From: RGDT01 sp964630925
Lineage (GTDB): Bacteria > Planctomycetota > Planctomycetia > Gemmatales > Gemmataceae
Direction: 5' to 3'
NCBI GenBank assembly: GCA_964630925.1
Contig: CAZVZK010000009.1
Location: 1 to 64,000, forward strand
Length of the DNA stretch: 64,000 nucleotides
Part shown: positions 17,574-26,622 of the stretch, piece by piece
How positions within the stretch are numbered: the first letter of the stretch is position 1
Layout: the number at the start of each line of letters is the position of its first letter
The notes under the pieces: generated by a model
Seen by the model: the letters and a program-made list of their open reading frames with translations, nothing else
What the model was told of the DNA's origin: nothing
Database searches by the model: none
Made by a program: the position numbers and the translations under genes

Positions 17574-17614
17574 CTACCGGGCAACCTCCATTTCCTGCGT
17601 CTTTTCTGATTTCC

Positions 17615-18979
17615 TCATGCTAGGTGTCGAGGTGCCCAGTCACCGTGGGTCGGATACTCCTCCAGGGTCTCGGCGTCTACTTCCGCTTCGTGCTGTTGTG
17701 AAGTAGCCGGGGCACCACCCGAAACGAGATGGAGTTGGGTCGCCATCAGAATGATCAAGAACGGCAACTCAAATACCTCGAGCGATAGGAAGAGTGCCCC
17801 GAAACAGAACAGGAAAAGCGTGCTCTCCAAGCCAGCACTGATCGCCAGGATGCGGGCGGCCTCCTCGTCGGCCCTCCCGCGGCAGTTCCAGCGGACCCGC
17901 CACAAGGTGAACCAGGCTGCCAAGAGTGCCAAGATGTACAGCCCCAGGCCCACGAAGCCGTTATCCGCCAATAGCTGGAGGTACTGGCTATGGATCGTGC
18001 GGCCCACAACGTCAGCGCCGTATTGCTTCGCGAATAGGCCAGAGTTGCGGATGCCGACCCCGAAGACCGGGTTATCCTGCGCCATCCGGTAGGCCGCCAT
18101 CCAGGACTGCCTTCTGAGATTGGCGCTCTCGTCCAACTCGTGCTGCTCGATGGTGAAGAATCGCTCCCGGATCTCCTTGCCCGCAAGCATCGGCAGCAAG
18201 AACACGCCGAACAGGATCAGCCCGCCGACCAGGCGGATCTTCATGCCGCTCCGTAGCACGACCAAGGGTATTGCCACAACGAGCGATAGCATCGCACCAC
18301 GTGAGTAGGTCATCAGGACGGCGTGGATGATGACAGGGATTAGCAGCAGGAATAGCCAGCGAATCCGATGGCCGATACCCTCGAAAGCGAACCAGCAGAT
18401 CGGCGTGCCCATCGCCAGCATCAAGCCAGCCCCGTTGTTGTCCAGGCCACCGTAGCCGTTTCTTTCGATGCCGAGGTACCCGTTCACGAAGTACAGGTAG
18501 TTGACTTCGTATGAGATGTAGCCGAGCACTAGCCCGACCATCAGGAACAGGGTCCAAACCTGGTTCACCGTCCGGATAAGGTATGCGGCGGCGAAGTACA
18601 TCAGAAAGATTTTCAAGTACTCGATGGCCCAAAACGTGGCCACCTCCAGGTTCCTCGCGGTGAAGAATGTCAGGGTGATCCAGGCCGCGAACAGGGCGAA
18701 AGTGAGGTGGCCCAGCATTAGCCGGTGCGTGTACGGCACGTCGGCCGGGTCGCGGGGGTCCACCTTGAGCGACCCCAGCAGGCCGAGGACCGCCGCCCCG
18801 ATCGTCGCCATCCCCACGTAGAACGACCAGGCAACCTCCTCCGGCAGCGACCACTGCCACATGTACTGCGGACGCAGCACGGCGAAGAGGTAGTATACGA
18901 ATACGCCGTAGAAGGGGTTGAAGAAGGTGCCGACCGTCCCCAGGACGGTGAGGGCGATCATGAAGGCCAGTTGCTTCAT
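17615..18979 (-). CDS. O-antigen ligase/polymerase-type membrane protein
   Basis: 454 residues, about 12 hydrophobic helices, with the Wzy/WaaL-type large periplasmic loop between about 265 and 370 (G-I-R-N-S-G near 335, I-H-S-Q-Y-L-Q-L near 360). The N-terminus (N-P-F-Y-G-V-F-V-Y-Y-L, L-R-P-Q-Y-M-W) recalls the exosortase-associated O-glycosylation ligase family, fitting the exosortase at 39797. It would ligate or polymerise lipid-linked glycan on the outer face of the membrane. The ATG at 18979 shares one base with the stop of the upstream glycosyltransferase (TGATG), indicating coupling. Whether it is ligase or polymerase cannot be decided from sequence alone. Confidence 0.85.
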   Translation of the reverse strand: MKQLAFMIALTVLGTVGTFFNPFYGVFVYYLFAVLRPQYMWQWSLPEEVAWSFYVGMATIGAAVLGLLGSLKVDPRDPADVPYTHRLMLGHLTFALFAAWITLTFFTARNLEVATFWAIEYLKIFLMYFAAAYLIRTVNQVWTLFLMVGLVLGYISYEVNYLYFVNGYLGIERNGYGGLDNNGAGLMLAMGTPICWFAFEGIGHRIRWLFLLLIPVIIHAVLMTYSRGAMLSLVVAIPLVVLRSGMKIRLVGGLILFGVFLLPMLAGKEIRERFFTIEQHELDESANLRRQSWMAAYRMAQDNPVFGVGIRNSGLFAKQYGADVVGRTIHSQYLQLLADNGFVGLGLYILALLAAWFTLWRVRWNCRGRADEEAARILAISAGLESTLFLFCFGALFLSLEVFELPFLIILMATQLHLVSGGAPATSQQHEAEVDAETLEEYPTHGDWAPRHLA

Positions 18980-20154
18980 CACCGCGCCCCCTGCTTGGAC
19001 TCTTCCAGGCCGGCCAGGGCTGTACGGGCCGCCGCCGCCCAGGTGTGGCGCATCGTCACCCAGCGCCGGGCATTCTCTCCCAGCCGTTGCCGGGCCTCGT
19101 CGGACGACCAAAGCCGCAGGAGCGCCTCGACCCAGTCGGCCGGCCGGCGGCACACCTCGAAGGGACGCTCGCCCTCGATGAGGCCGGTGCAGGCACGCGG
19201 GCTGCACAGGATCGCCTTGCCCATGCACGAGGCCTCGAGCAACTTGTTTTTGATGCCACCGCCGCTGATGAAGGGTAGCACGACGACGGCCTGCCTAGCC
19301 ACCTCCGTCCGCAAATCCGGCAGGTCGGCAACCAGCTCGATCCCGGCCCCCTTCGCCATCGCCATGACGGGAGCCGTCGGCTGGAAGCCGTAGATCGTGA
19401 ACCGCGCATCCGGCCGCCGCCGCCGAACCTCCGGCCACACCTCCCCACAGAACCACTCGAGGGCCTGGATGTTCGGGCCGAAATCCAGCCGGCCCCAGAA
19501 CGTGCAGCTCGCCGGGATCGTCTCGGCCTCTACCGGGCGGAAGTGGTCGGCGTCCACCCCGTTGGGAATGACATCAACGTGCCTGACCCCGGCCACCCGG
19601 CGCATGGCCGTACGGTCCCCCGGCGTCACCACCCAGACCCGGTCGAGCAGCCCGGCGTAGGACCACTCATACAGCCCCTTGATGAACGCTGCCTTCAGCT
19701 CCCCCCACGTCGAGGGCCGCAGCCAGCGGAATTGCGACCAGTGATGCCACGCCCACTCGTCCGCCGCATACCACACTCGCAGCGGCCCGGACACCGCCCC
19801 GAGGTATGGCAACACGTTCAGGCCGACCACAACGACCGCGTCTGCACGGAACTCCCTCGCGCACGCTCCCACCGCCAGGATGTTCGCCGGCTCGATGCCC
19901 CAGTACGAGCGGAACCGCTCGCGCAGGCCGGATAGCCGCACCTCGATGTCGGGCGCGGCGGGCGGGGCCGTGGCGAACGTCCAGCGCGCCTCCAGGCCCG
20001 CCCCTTCGATGGCGGCCTCAGGCGGCGCGACCTTCGTGACGAGCCCCACGGCGTGCCTCAGGCCGGCCAGCTCGCGCATCATGTGGTAGCCGTGGACATC
20101 GTGCCCGCTGGATCTCGGCCAGGCCATCGACTCTTTCACGAACAGTAGGCGCAC
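18979..20154 (-). CDS. GT4-type glycosyltransferase
   Basis: 391 residues with a GTG start at 20154 (M-R-L-L-F-V-K-E). It is a GT-B enzyme: the N-terminal half has A-D-E-W-A near 140, and the donor half has V-I-P-N-G-V-D near 200, then G-G-I-K-N-K-L-L-E-A near 310, typical of the STP1/GT4 sugar transferases found with exosortase systems. It transfers a nucleotide-activated sugar to the growing glycan in the cytosol. Similar to the glycosyltransferase at 34748 (same G-x-x-N-K-x-L-E-x motif). Translationally coupled to the ligase gene. Confidence 0.9.
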   Translation of the reverse strand: MRLLFVKESMAWPRSSGHDVHGYHMMRELAGLRHAVGLVTKVAPPEAAIEGAGLEARWTFATAPPAAPDIEVRLSGLRERFRSYWGIEPANILAVGACAREFRADAVVVVGLNVLPYLGAVSGPLRVWYAADEWAWHHWSQFRWLRPSTWGELKAAFIKGLYEWSYAGLLDRVWVVTPGDRTAMRRVAGVRHVDVIPNGVDADHFRPVEAETIPASCTFWGRLDFGPNIQALEWFCGEVWPEVRRRRPDARFTIYGFQPTAPVMAMAKGAGIELVADLPDLRTEVARQAVVVLPFISGGGIKNKLLEASCMGKAILCSPRACTGLIEGERPFEVCRRPADWVEALLRLWSSDEARQRLGENARRWVTMRHTWAAAARTALAGLEESKQGAR

Positions 20155-20207
20155 CGCTCACCTCCCCGCCCGTTGCTTGCCGGCAGCGCGGCCCGATGCC
20201 GGCTCGC

Positions 20208-21092
20208 TCACGCCCCCACCCCCCGCCACTCCTCGATCAATTCGCGGATGCCCTCCTCGAGCGTCACGCGGGGGGACCAGCCCAACTCCGCGAGACCTGC
20301 AGTTTCGGCCTGCGAAAACATGATCTCGCCGTCACGATAGGGCAAGGCCCCGAATCGCAGCACCGCCCGCGACTCGCACAGCCGATGTACGGTCTCCACG
20401 ATCTCCCGGACCGAGACGGCCCGCCCACTCCCGCAATCAAACTCGGTCACCCCCGCCGCGAGGCGGCCCCTGTTCTCTAGCAACGTAAGAAAAGCCCGGC
20501 ACGCGTCATCGACGTGGAGAAAGTCCTTCCGCTGCTCACCTGCCGTCAATTCAATATCGCCATCTCCCAGGCACCGCCGGACAATCATCGTCAGAATTCT
20601 GCCCGCCAGGTCAGCCGTGCCGTAGATATTCTGGAGTTTCAGATTGACGAAAGGCAGGCCGGCTGGCCCCGCCAGGATGCGGCCCCACTCGGCGAACTGC
20701 CGCTTTGAGAGTGTGTACGGCTGGAGGTGCTTGTACTCAAGCGTGAAGCAGGTGTCAGCGGCGACGAACAGGCCGGGGGTAGCACGGACGGCGTGCTCCA
20801 ACAGCCGAAGCGGGAAGAGTGTGTTCGCCTCCAGGACCGCCGACACCTCCCCGCCTCTCCCGTAATGTGTCGCGACGTGGAAGATCGCGTCGTACCTCGG
20901 ACCGGCGAACAGCCCAGCGAGCGGGACAGAGTCAAGGTCGTGCAGCGCCAACCGTGCCCGGATGTCTTCGATGCCCGCGAGCGAGGAGGAGCGCCGGACT
21001 GTGGCGACGACTTCATGCCCCGAGCGTACCAAGGCCCGCGCCAGGTGGCTCCCGAGGAAGCCGGTCGCGCCGGTCAGGAGGATTCTGCTCAC
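20208..21092 (-). CDS. NAD-dependent epimerase/reductase (CDP-sugar pathway)
   Basis: 294 residues from the GTG at 21092, which overlaps the upstream stop as GTGA; the longer open frame upstream is not family-like. It is an extended SDR: Rossmann G-A-T-G-F-L-G at 8-14 and a Y-x3-K active site (Y-T-L-S-K near 145). A likely job is 4-ketoreduction or epimerisation of the CDP-4-keto-6-deoxysugar made by rfbG and the 3,5-epimerase just upstream. Relatives include CDP-abequose and CDP-paratose synthases. Which stereoisomer results cannot be read from sequence. Confidence 0.85.
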   Translation of the reverse strand: MSRILLTGATGFLGSHLARALVRSGHEVVATVRRSSSLAGIEDIRARLALHDLDSVPLAGLFAGPRYDAIFHVATHYGRGGEVSAVLEANTLFPLRLLEHAVRATPGLFVAADTCFTLEYKHLQPYTLSKRQFAEWGRILAGPAGLPFVNLKLQNIYGTADLAGRILTMIVRRCLGDGDIELTAGEQRKDFLHVDDACRAFLTLLENRGRLAAGVTEFDCGSGRAVSVREIVETVHRLCESRAVLRFGALPYRDGEIMFSQAETAGLAELGWSPRVTLEEGIRELIEEWRGVGA

Positions 21093-21640
21093 TCGCTCAC
21101 CCCCTGGTAATCGAAGGGTAGCGGCGGCACCGCGGCGTCTTTCGGCGACACGATAACGCCCTTCTCCGCCCACACGACGCCGACCCGCGGGTCGGCATAA
21201 TGCACCTGGCGTTCCATCTCGGGGCTGTACTCGGCGGACGCCTGATACAGGGCCTCCGCCCCGTCCTCGAGGGCCTGATACCCGTGAGCGCACCCGGGCG
21301 GGACGTATACCATCCGGCCGCTCGCGCTGGTGAGGACCTCCGAATGCCATTTCAGGAACGTCGGTGACCCCTGCCTGAGATCGACGAAGACGTCCTGAAT
21401 GGCACCGCGGACGCACCGGATGAGTTTGGCCTCAGCGGCAGGCGGCAACTGGTAATGCAACCCTCGAATCGTCCCGCGACTTGCACACATCGACAGGTTC
21501 ATCTGGGGGAAGTCAGCGATCAGCCCCCACCCCCGGAACGTACGGGCACAGAAGGCCCGCGCGAAGAACCCCCGCTCGTCCACACGCGGGGACAGTTCGA
21601 TGACATAGGCGCCAGGGATGGGAGTCGGGTGCAGTTTCAT
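21089..21640 (-). CDS. rfbC: RmlC-type 3,5-epimerase for a keto-deoxysugar nucleotide
   Basis: 183 residues from ATG 21640. The RmlC cupin motifs are present: D-E-R-G-F-F near 21, R-G-T-I-R-G-L-H-Y-Q near 55-64 (His catalytic base), F-V-D-L-R near 86, and P-P-G-C-A-H-G-Y near 115. It epimerises C3 and C5 of a nucleotide 4-keto-6-deoxyhexose. In the canonical dTDP-rhamnose pathway the nucleotide is dTDP, but here it sits immediately downstream of the CDP-glucose enzymes rfbF and rfbG, so a CDP-linked substrate is more likely. Its ATG overlaps the rfbG stop (ATGA). Confidence 0.9.
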   Translation of the reverse strand: MKLHPTPIPGAYVIELSPRVDERGFFARAFCARTFRGWGLIADFPQMNLSMCASRGTIRGLHYQLPPAAEAKLIRCVRGAIQDVFVDLRQGSPTFLKWHSEVLTSASGRMVYVPPGCAHGYQALEDGAEALYQASAEYSPEMERQVHYADPRVGVVWAEKGVIVSPKDAAVPPLPFDYQGVSE

Positions 21641-22716
21641 CCGGCCCTCCCTTCCTGAGCGGCGAGGTACGCTTTCAAATCGTCCTCGCTGCGTACCCCC
21701 CCGGACTCCTGGTACTCCCGATACCACCACGCCGTCCGGTCCACCGCCTCCCGCCACCCCCACGCCGGCCGCCACCCCAGACCCGCCCGCGCCTTGGTTG
21801 AATCCAACTTCAGCACCCTCGTCTCAGGCGGCCCCGCCGGGTCCGGCGCGAACGCGGTCCGCACAGCCGGCCACGCGGCCTGAAACCGCTCCAGTATGGC
21901 GGCCACCTCGACATTGCCCTCGTCCTCCGGCCCGAAATTCCAGGCCCCCGCGTGCTCCTCTTCCCCTTCGAGGAGTTTCTGGCCCAGGAGGAGATAGCCC
22001 GAAAGCGGCTCCAACACATGTTGCCACGGCCGGATCGAGCGGGGATTGCGAACGGCAACCGGCTCGCCTTTCGCCGCCGCCCGGACGGTGTCCGGGATGA
22101 TGCGGTCGGCCGACCAGTCCCCGCCGCCGATCACGTTCCCCGCCCTCGCGCTCGCCAGCAGAAGCCGCTGCCCGCCGGGGAGCTGGGCCGAGAAGAACGA
22201 CCTCCGGTAGCAGGCAGTAACCAGCTCAGCGCAGCCCTTCGAGCAGCTATACGGGTCGCTGCCGCCCAGCTGGTCCGTCTCCCGATACCCGACGGACAGC
22301 TCGCGGTTCTCGTACGCCTTGTCGCTCGTAACGCACACCACGGCACGCACCGACGATGACGCCCGGCACGCCTCGTACAGGTTGATCGTCCCCTGCACGT
22401 TTGTCGCAAAGGTGGCCGACGGCTCGCGGTACGACAGGCGGACGATGGGCTGCGCCGCCAGGTGGAAGACGATATCCGGGGTGGCACGCCGGACGGCAGC
22501 CGCCAAAGCCCCGTGATCGCGCACATCGCCAATCACGGACTCCATGTCCAGGTGGAGGAGGCCGAAGTGACTCGGCTCGGTATGCGCGGGCAAGGAGTAC
22601 CCGACCACACGCGCGCCCAACCTGGTCAGCCACAGGCAGAGCCACGAGCCCTTGAAGCCCGTATGCCCGGTGACCATGACAGTGCGGCCGGCGTAAGCGG
22701 CGAGGTCGTTCCCCAT
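21637..22716 (-). CDS. rfbG: CDP-glucose 4,6-dehydratase
   Basis: 359 residues from ATG 22716 (an ATG at 22734 overlapping rfbF is also possible). The N-terminus V-T-G-H-T-G-F-K-G-S-W is the diagnostic NAD-binding loop of CDP-glucose 4,6-dehydratases. The active-site triad is visible in V-T-S-D-K-A-Y-E-N near 130 and Y-S-C-S-K near 160. It converts CDP-glucose to CDP-4-keto-6-deoxyglucose. It follows rfbF directly and is coupled by ATGA to the epimerase gene, giving a compact four-gene CDP-deoxysugar module with no 3-dehydratase (RfbH) present. Confidence 0.95.
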   Translation of the reverse strand: MGNDLAAYAGRTVMVTGHTGFKGSWLCLWLTRLGARVVGYSLPAHTEPSHFGLLHLDMESVIGDVRDHGALAAAVRRATPDIVFHLAAQPIVRLSYREPSATFATNVQGTINLYEACRASSSVRAVVCVTSDKAYENRELSVGYRETDQLGGSDPYSCSKGCAELVTACYRRSFFSAQLPGGQRLLLASARAGNVIGGGDWSADRIIPDTVRAAAKGEPVAVRNPRSIRPWQHVLEPLSGYLLLGQKLLEGEEEHAGAWNFGPEDEGNVEVAAILERFQAAWPAVRTAFAPDPAGPPETRVLKLDSTKARAGLGWRPAWGWREAVDRTAWWYREYQESGGVRSEDDLKAYLAAQEGRAG

Positions 22717-22723
22717 GGCGGCG

Positions 22724-23530
22724 TCAGTCCTCATAGTCATCCGCCCACACCTTCCAGGGGGCCGACCGGGACTTCCACGCCTGTTGAAGCGACTCCAGGT
22801 CGCGCGTCGTGTCCATGCACTGCCAGTAGCCTCTGTGCTGGAAGGCGCACAGCTCGTGCTCCGAGGCAAGAGTCTCCAGAGGCCGCTTCTCCAGCACGCA
22901 GGCCGTGTCGTCCTCCAGGTAGTCGATCAGGCGACGGTTAAAGACGTAAAACCCGCCATTGATGAAACTGCCGTGGCCGGCCTGCTTCTCGACGAACGTG
23001 GTAACGCGATCACCCGTCAACTTCAGGTCACCGAAGCGGGGGGGTGGGTACACGGCGGTGAGGGTGGCCGTCTTGCCGTGACGGCGGTGGAAGGCCAACA
23101 GCTCGTTGATGTTCACGTCGGACACACCGTCACCGTAGGTGAGCATGAACTCCTCGTCGTCACCCAGGTAAGAGGCGATGCGGCGGATGCGGCTACCCGT
23201 CAGGGTCTCCTGCCCCGTGTAGGCGACGGTGATCTTCGGGTGGAAGTTGTTGTTGGGCCGGCGGTGGGTCGTCAGGCCTGCCCGCTCGGGACCGCCGTAG
23301 TCCGCCGTGAAGTCGTTGGTCCAGGCCTCATACCGGAGGACGAAGTCCTTGATGAGCTCAGAGCGGTAGCCGGTGCAAAGGATGAACTCATTGAAGCCGT
23401 AATGGCCATAGATCCTCATGATGTGCCAGAGGATCGGGTAAGGCCCCACGGGGATCATGGGCTTGGGTAGGTAGTCTGTAAGTTTGCCGAAGCGCGTGCC
23501 GTACCCGCCGGCAAGGATGACGACCTTCAT
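22724..23530 (-). CDS. rfbF: Glucose-1-phosphate cytidylyltransferase
   Basis: 268 residues, the usual length for RfbF. It has the nucleotide-binding L-A-G-G-Y-G-T-R-F at 6-14, P-K-P-M at 22-25 (catalytic Lys), and the family-specific Y-G-D-G-V-S-D-V near 132 with metal-binding Asp. It makes CDP-glucose from CTP and glucose-1-phosphate, feeding RfbG immediately downstream. The ATG at 23530 is unambiguous. The homology to known RfbF is strong throughout, including the C-terminal W-Q-C-M-D-T-x-R. Confidence 0.96.
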   Translation of the reverse strand: MKVVILAGGYGTRFGKLTDYLPKPMIPVGPYPILWHIMRIYGHYGFNEFILCTGYRSELIKDFVLRYEAWTNDFTADYGGPERAGLTTHRRPNNNFHPKITVAYTGQETLTGSRIRRIASYLGDDEEFMLTYGDGVSDVNINELLAFHRRHGKTATLTAVYPPPRFGDLKLTGDRVTTFVEKQAGHGSFINGGFYVFNRRLIDYLEDDTACVLEKRPLETLASEHELCAFQHRGYWQCMDTTRDLESLQQAWKSRSAPWKVWADDYED

Positions 23531-23560
23531 GCAGACAGGCTCCTACGGGCAGGAAGGCAG

Positions 23561-24475
23561 CTAAAGCCCTGTGACGTATCGAAGGTAATGGTAGCACGCG
23601 CTGGCGCGGGCGCGTAGGCCAGTGAGGAAGTACAGCCAGTTCTCTTTGTTTGGCCTGCGGAGGGCAGAGAGGAACCCCACGTCCATCAGCAGGGCGAACC
23701 GCGTTGCCAGACACCGCCGGCCCGTCAGCCCGTAGTGCTTCAGGTAGAGGTAAAGCGTGTTCCGTGTGTGGTTGAGCTTCCACATGAGCGAGCGCTCGCT
23801 CATGTCGCCACGCGGCTTCGCCAGGTGACGAACCGCGATGCTGCCATCATGTACGACGCGGAATCCGAGGCGGTGCGCTGTTAAGCAGTGATCCGTCTCG
23901 ATCCGGTTACCGCTGCTGTAGTCTTGCGCGAGCAGAACCTCGTCGTGCCCCCCGCCACGCTCCAGAACCTCCCTGCGATAGGCATAGCAAAAGCCGTAAA
24001 CGTGCTCCACCTCGACCGGCCCTTCCGTGGGAAGATCGAAGTTGCCCACCACCTCCCCGGTCCAGTCGTCGATCCGCCCGATCCCCGTGTTGCCGCCCGC
24101 GTACCCATCCTCGATGGCCCGCACGCCGATGACGCCGATGCGGGGGTCGGCGTCAAAGGTGGCATCGAGCCGGCGCAGGAAATCGGGGGGGACGAGGGCG
24201 TCATCGTTCAATTCCACGACCCGCCGCCCCCGGCCCTCACGCGCCCCCCGGCACAGGGAGTACCCGAGGCCGTGTCCCGGCTGGTTGACGGTGTAGGTGA
24301 GCCGGAGCCGGCCTATGAACGGTTCAGCCACGGCCTGGCTGTCTCGAGGCGCACCGTTGTCGTAGACGCGGACCTCGACCTGGGAGAGGTCGTAATCGAG
24401 CGCGGCAAGATGTGCCAGGCAAAGCCCGAGGACATCCGGCCGGCGGTAGGTGGGGAGGATGAATGAATAGTGCAT
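23561..24475 (-). CDS. GT2 glycosyltransferase
   Basis: 304 residues. GT-A family 2 features: I-L-P-T-Y-R-R-P at 6-13, V-Y-D-N-G near 38, the N-D-D-A motif near 90, and a C-terminal helical part (W-K-L-N-H-T-R-N near 240) typical of rhamnosyl- and related transferases. No predicted membrane segment. It lies just upstream of rfbF on the same strand and could transfer the CDP-derived deoxysugar, which is inference from position. The upstream DNA becomes distinctly AT-richer. Confidence 0.9.
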   Translation of the reverse strand: MHYSFILPTYRRPDVLGLCLAHLAALDYDLSQVEVRVYDNGAPRDSQAVAEPFIGRLRLTYTVNQPGHGLGYSLCRGAREGRGRRVVELNDDALVPPDFLRRLDATFDADPRIGVIGVRAIEDGYAGGNTGIGRIDDWTGEVVGNFDLPTEGPVEVEHVYGFCYAYRREVLERGGGHDEVLLAQDYSSGNRIETDHCLTAHRLGFRVVHDGSIAVRHLAKPRGDMSERSLMWKLNHTRNTLYLYLKHYGLTGRRCLATRFALLMDVGFLSALRRPNKENWLYFLTGLRARASACYHYLRYVTGL

Positions 24476-24542
24476 ACAAAATCAATCGCCGACAGATTCT
24501 TGAACAATTTGTCATAAAGCGATAACAACCAATTCGACTATG

Positions 24543-25394
24543 CTATTGCAAGTAAATTCCGACCGGGTAGCGGTCAATCGGCGGGCGTTCTTTTCTCGCC
24601 AACACGAATGTATGCGGGCGCCTGTAACGGATCAGCATATGTTTTGGATGCATGCAATTGAGTATATTGTACAGAATCAGTGAGGGGATCAAAACGAGAT
24701 AATCCCGAAGTCCGAGACGTTCACGTGGGTAACACGTGTATGTCTCCTTTCTTTCGCTCCGGAAACCACATACACGAAGCAACTCGACAATTTCCCAGAA
24801 TGTGTACTCACGGGTATGCTGGATCGGGAGGCCTGGCTCCTTCTCACCGTGGAAGTACAAGGAGTGCTCCATTGGGTGCGTACCCATGACGGCCTTGCGA
24901 ATCATGTGGTAAGAGGTCGCATTCGGGGTCGTAAGGAGCAGCCACCCATTGGGCTTCAGAATCCGGTTAACCTCATGCAACATCCAAGCTGGGTCGTATA
25001 ACAAGTGTTCTATCACTTCGCAACAAAGCACCCCGTCGAACGTCGCGTCCGCGAAGGGGTACCGATCCTTTTCGACATCGAACAGCACCCGCTGAAAGCG
25101 AGTCGCAACCTGATCATTTCGGGTGAAGGTTACGACTGGATTTTCGATGTTCTCCCGTGAAGCAATAGGAGACAGAGAATTCTGAGGGACCATGGTGTAT
25201 TTTGTAAATAAAGACATTGCCAAGGTGAAATGACTGTCGCAACCTAGCTCAAGCACGGACCCATCACCCGGCGGGAGCATGTTAATCGATGCCGTAATCC
25301 TCGCCGCGCCGTGACGAAAATAAGAAGTTGGCCCAGGGGTGTACGCTTCTAAGCGGTGCAAAAGTTCCTCGGCGTCTGTTATGGTAACGTTCAT
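24543..25394 (-). CDS. Class I SAM-dependent methyltransferase
   Basis: 283 residues from the ATG at 25394; the in-frame extension upstream is unlike the family. Motif I is V-L-E-L-G-C-D near 50, the acidic strand-2 residue is less clear, and F-D-G-V-L-C-C-E-V-I-E-H near 125 is the post-I motif. R-I-L-K-P-N-G-W-L-L-L-T-T-P is the usual strand-5 region. It methylates an unknown group, most likely on a sugar. First gene of the low-GC segment when read from the locus end. Confidence 0.85.
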   Translation of the reverse strand: MNVTITDAEELLHRLEAYTPGPTSYFRHGAARITASINMLPPGDGSVLELGCDSHFTLAMSLFTKYTMVPQNSLSPIASRENIENPVVTFTRNDQVATRFQRVLFDVEKDRYPFADATFDGVLCCEVIEHLLYDPAWMLHEVNRILKPNGWLLLTTPNATSYHMIRKAVMGTHPMEHSLYFHGEKEPGLPIQHTREYTFWEIVELLRVCGFRSERKETYTCYPRERLGLRDYLVLIPSLILYNILNCMHPKHMLIRYRRPHTFVLARKERPPIDRYPVGIYLQ

Positions 25395-25685
25395 TGTCTT
25401 GTCTCTTGATGGCGGAATCGCTTGCCGTTTACGCTCCCAGGCATCGTGGGATGCGGATCTTCCTTCGCTCGTGCCAGCGTACAAGCCGGACAGATATCTT
25501 ACATTGTGTTCAAAGGTGGACCGTCGAGGCTGCGCGACAAGTGCGCCATATCGGGTAGCCTGCTTTATCCAGTCGAGGGCTTACCGCAAGTCGTTGTAGC
25601 GTCTACGGAAAGGGATGGCAACAGCGATCTTGGCTCCTGCCGGCTGCCCGGCAGCCGGCATCGCGCACGCCCTACTCAAACTCGC
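25395..25685. other. Intergenic spacer in the low-GC segment
   Basis: 291 bp with no gene-like ORF. It contains a perfect GC-rich hairpin at 25638-25660 and otherwise only moderately AT-rich sequence. A promoter for the methyltransferase on the minus strand would lie here but cannot be assigned with confidence. Confidence 0.4.
25638..25660 (-). terminator. Perfect 10-bp hairpin after a glycosyltransferase gene
   Basis: TGCCGGCTGC and GCAGCCGGCA pair perfectly around a 3-nt loop. It lies 25 bp past the stop of the minus-strand glycosyltransferase at 25686. No T-run follows on either strand, so it may be a transcript-end stabiliser or a rho-dependent end rather than an intrinsic terminator. 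Confidence 0.35.
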
Positions 25686-26609
25686 CTACCCTTGATTGGG
25701 GGCTGGCGCGAACACTCTCTGAAGCCAATCCTTTGCCGAGTACAACCATCGCGGATAAACTAATCGGGAGAAGTAGGCATCGACACTTGGCACACCGGCA
25801 AACTCACGAAGATACTGCCGGAGTGAGTCCACCTGATCCCACTTCCGCGATTGCTGCGCGAGTATTGCCCGGTTCACAAGCGCCTGAAGCTGCCGCTGCC
25901 GAATCCGGGCGACACGGTCCGCGCCGACAACCGCCGCTCTCAGTTCAAGCCACCTGCGGATCGTTCTGTCGCGCCGAACCGGCATGTCCGGGGAAGCCGA
26001 CTGGCCCGCCGAATGCTTGCGGTAGAGCGTGAGGGGCTCATCCAGGAACGCGACCTCGCCAGCAAGAGTTAACTCGAGGGAGTACACATAGTCTTCTCCA
26101 TCCTTTGTCCATGTCGGGAACCGTGCTGGGCAGTCCTTCCGGACGATAACCGAAGATGGGAGGTAGGTATTGAAATCGCAGATATACTCAAGATCGCGAA
26201 GGACGGCCGGTGGCACCGTCCAGCGCGGCGCATCACCAGTCACCGCCCCAAAATAGCTACAGTTTGTCACCGAGGCCATACTCGCCTCGTTAATGTGGCC
26301 GAGCTGAGCCTCAAGCTTCGTCGGGTGCCAGAGGTCGTCAGCATCAATGAACGCGACCCACTCCCCGGCTGCCTCATCGATCCCCCGGTTCCGCGCGACC
26401 GACTCCCCCTGATTCGCCTGCCTGATGACACGCACCGGGGGGCCGAACGATTCCGCTACGGAACCTGAATTGTCGGCCGAGCCGTCGTCAATCACGATCA
26501 CCTCAAGTGGGGCGACGGTCTGCCTCATCACCGACTCCAATGTTTCCCGAAGAAACCGGGCGGCGTTGTAGCACGGAATGACGACAGAGACGGTCGGTTG
26601 GCCGGGCAT
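25686..26609 (-). CDS. GT2 glycosyltransferase
   Basis: 307 residues from ATG 26609, with GGAGAG seven bases upstream. Classic GT-A family 2 motifs: V-V-I-P-C-Y-N at 9-15, V-I-D-D-G-S-A-D near 42, F-I-D-A-D-D-L-W near 88 (D-x-D metal site) and G-E-D-Y near 165. The C-terminal 80 residues are helical and unassigned. It acts in the cytosol on a lipid-linked acceptor. The gene follows the GT4 gene with a 13-bp gap, in the same transcription unit. Confidence 0.92.
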   Translation of the reverse strand: MPGQPTVSVVIPCYNAARFLRETLESVMRQTVAPLEVIVIDDGSADNSGSVAESFGPPVRVIRQANQGESVARNRGIDEAAGEWVAFIDADDLWHPTKLEAQLGHINEASMASVTNCSYFGAVTGDAPRWTVPPAVLRDLEYICDFNTYLPSSVIVRKDCPARFPTWTKDGEDYVYSLELTLAGEVAFLDEPLTLYRKHSAGQSASPDMPVRRDRTIRRWLELRAAVVGADRVARIRQRQLQALVNRAILAQQSRKWDQVDSLRQYLREFAGVPSVDAYFSRLVYPRWLYSAKDWLQRVFAPAPNQG

Positions 26610-26622
26610 TGAACTCTCCAAC

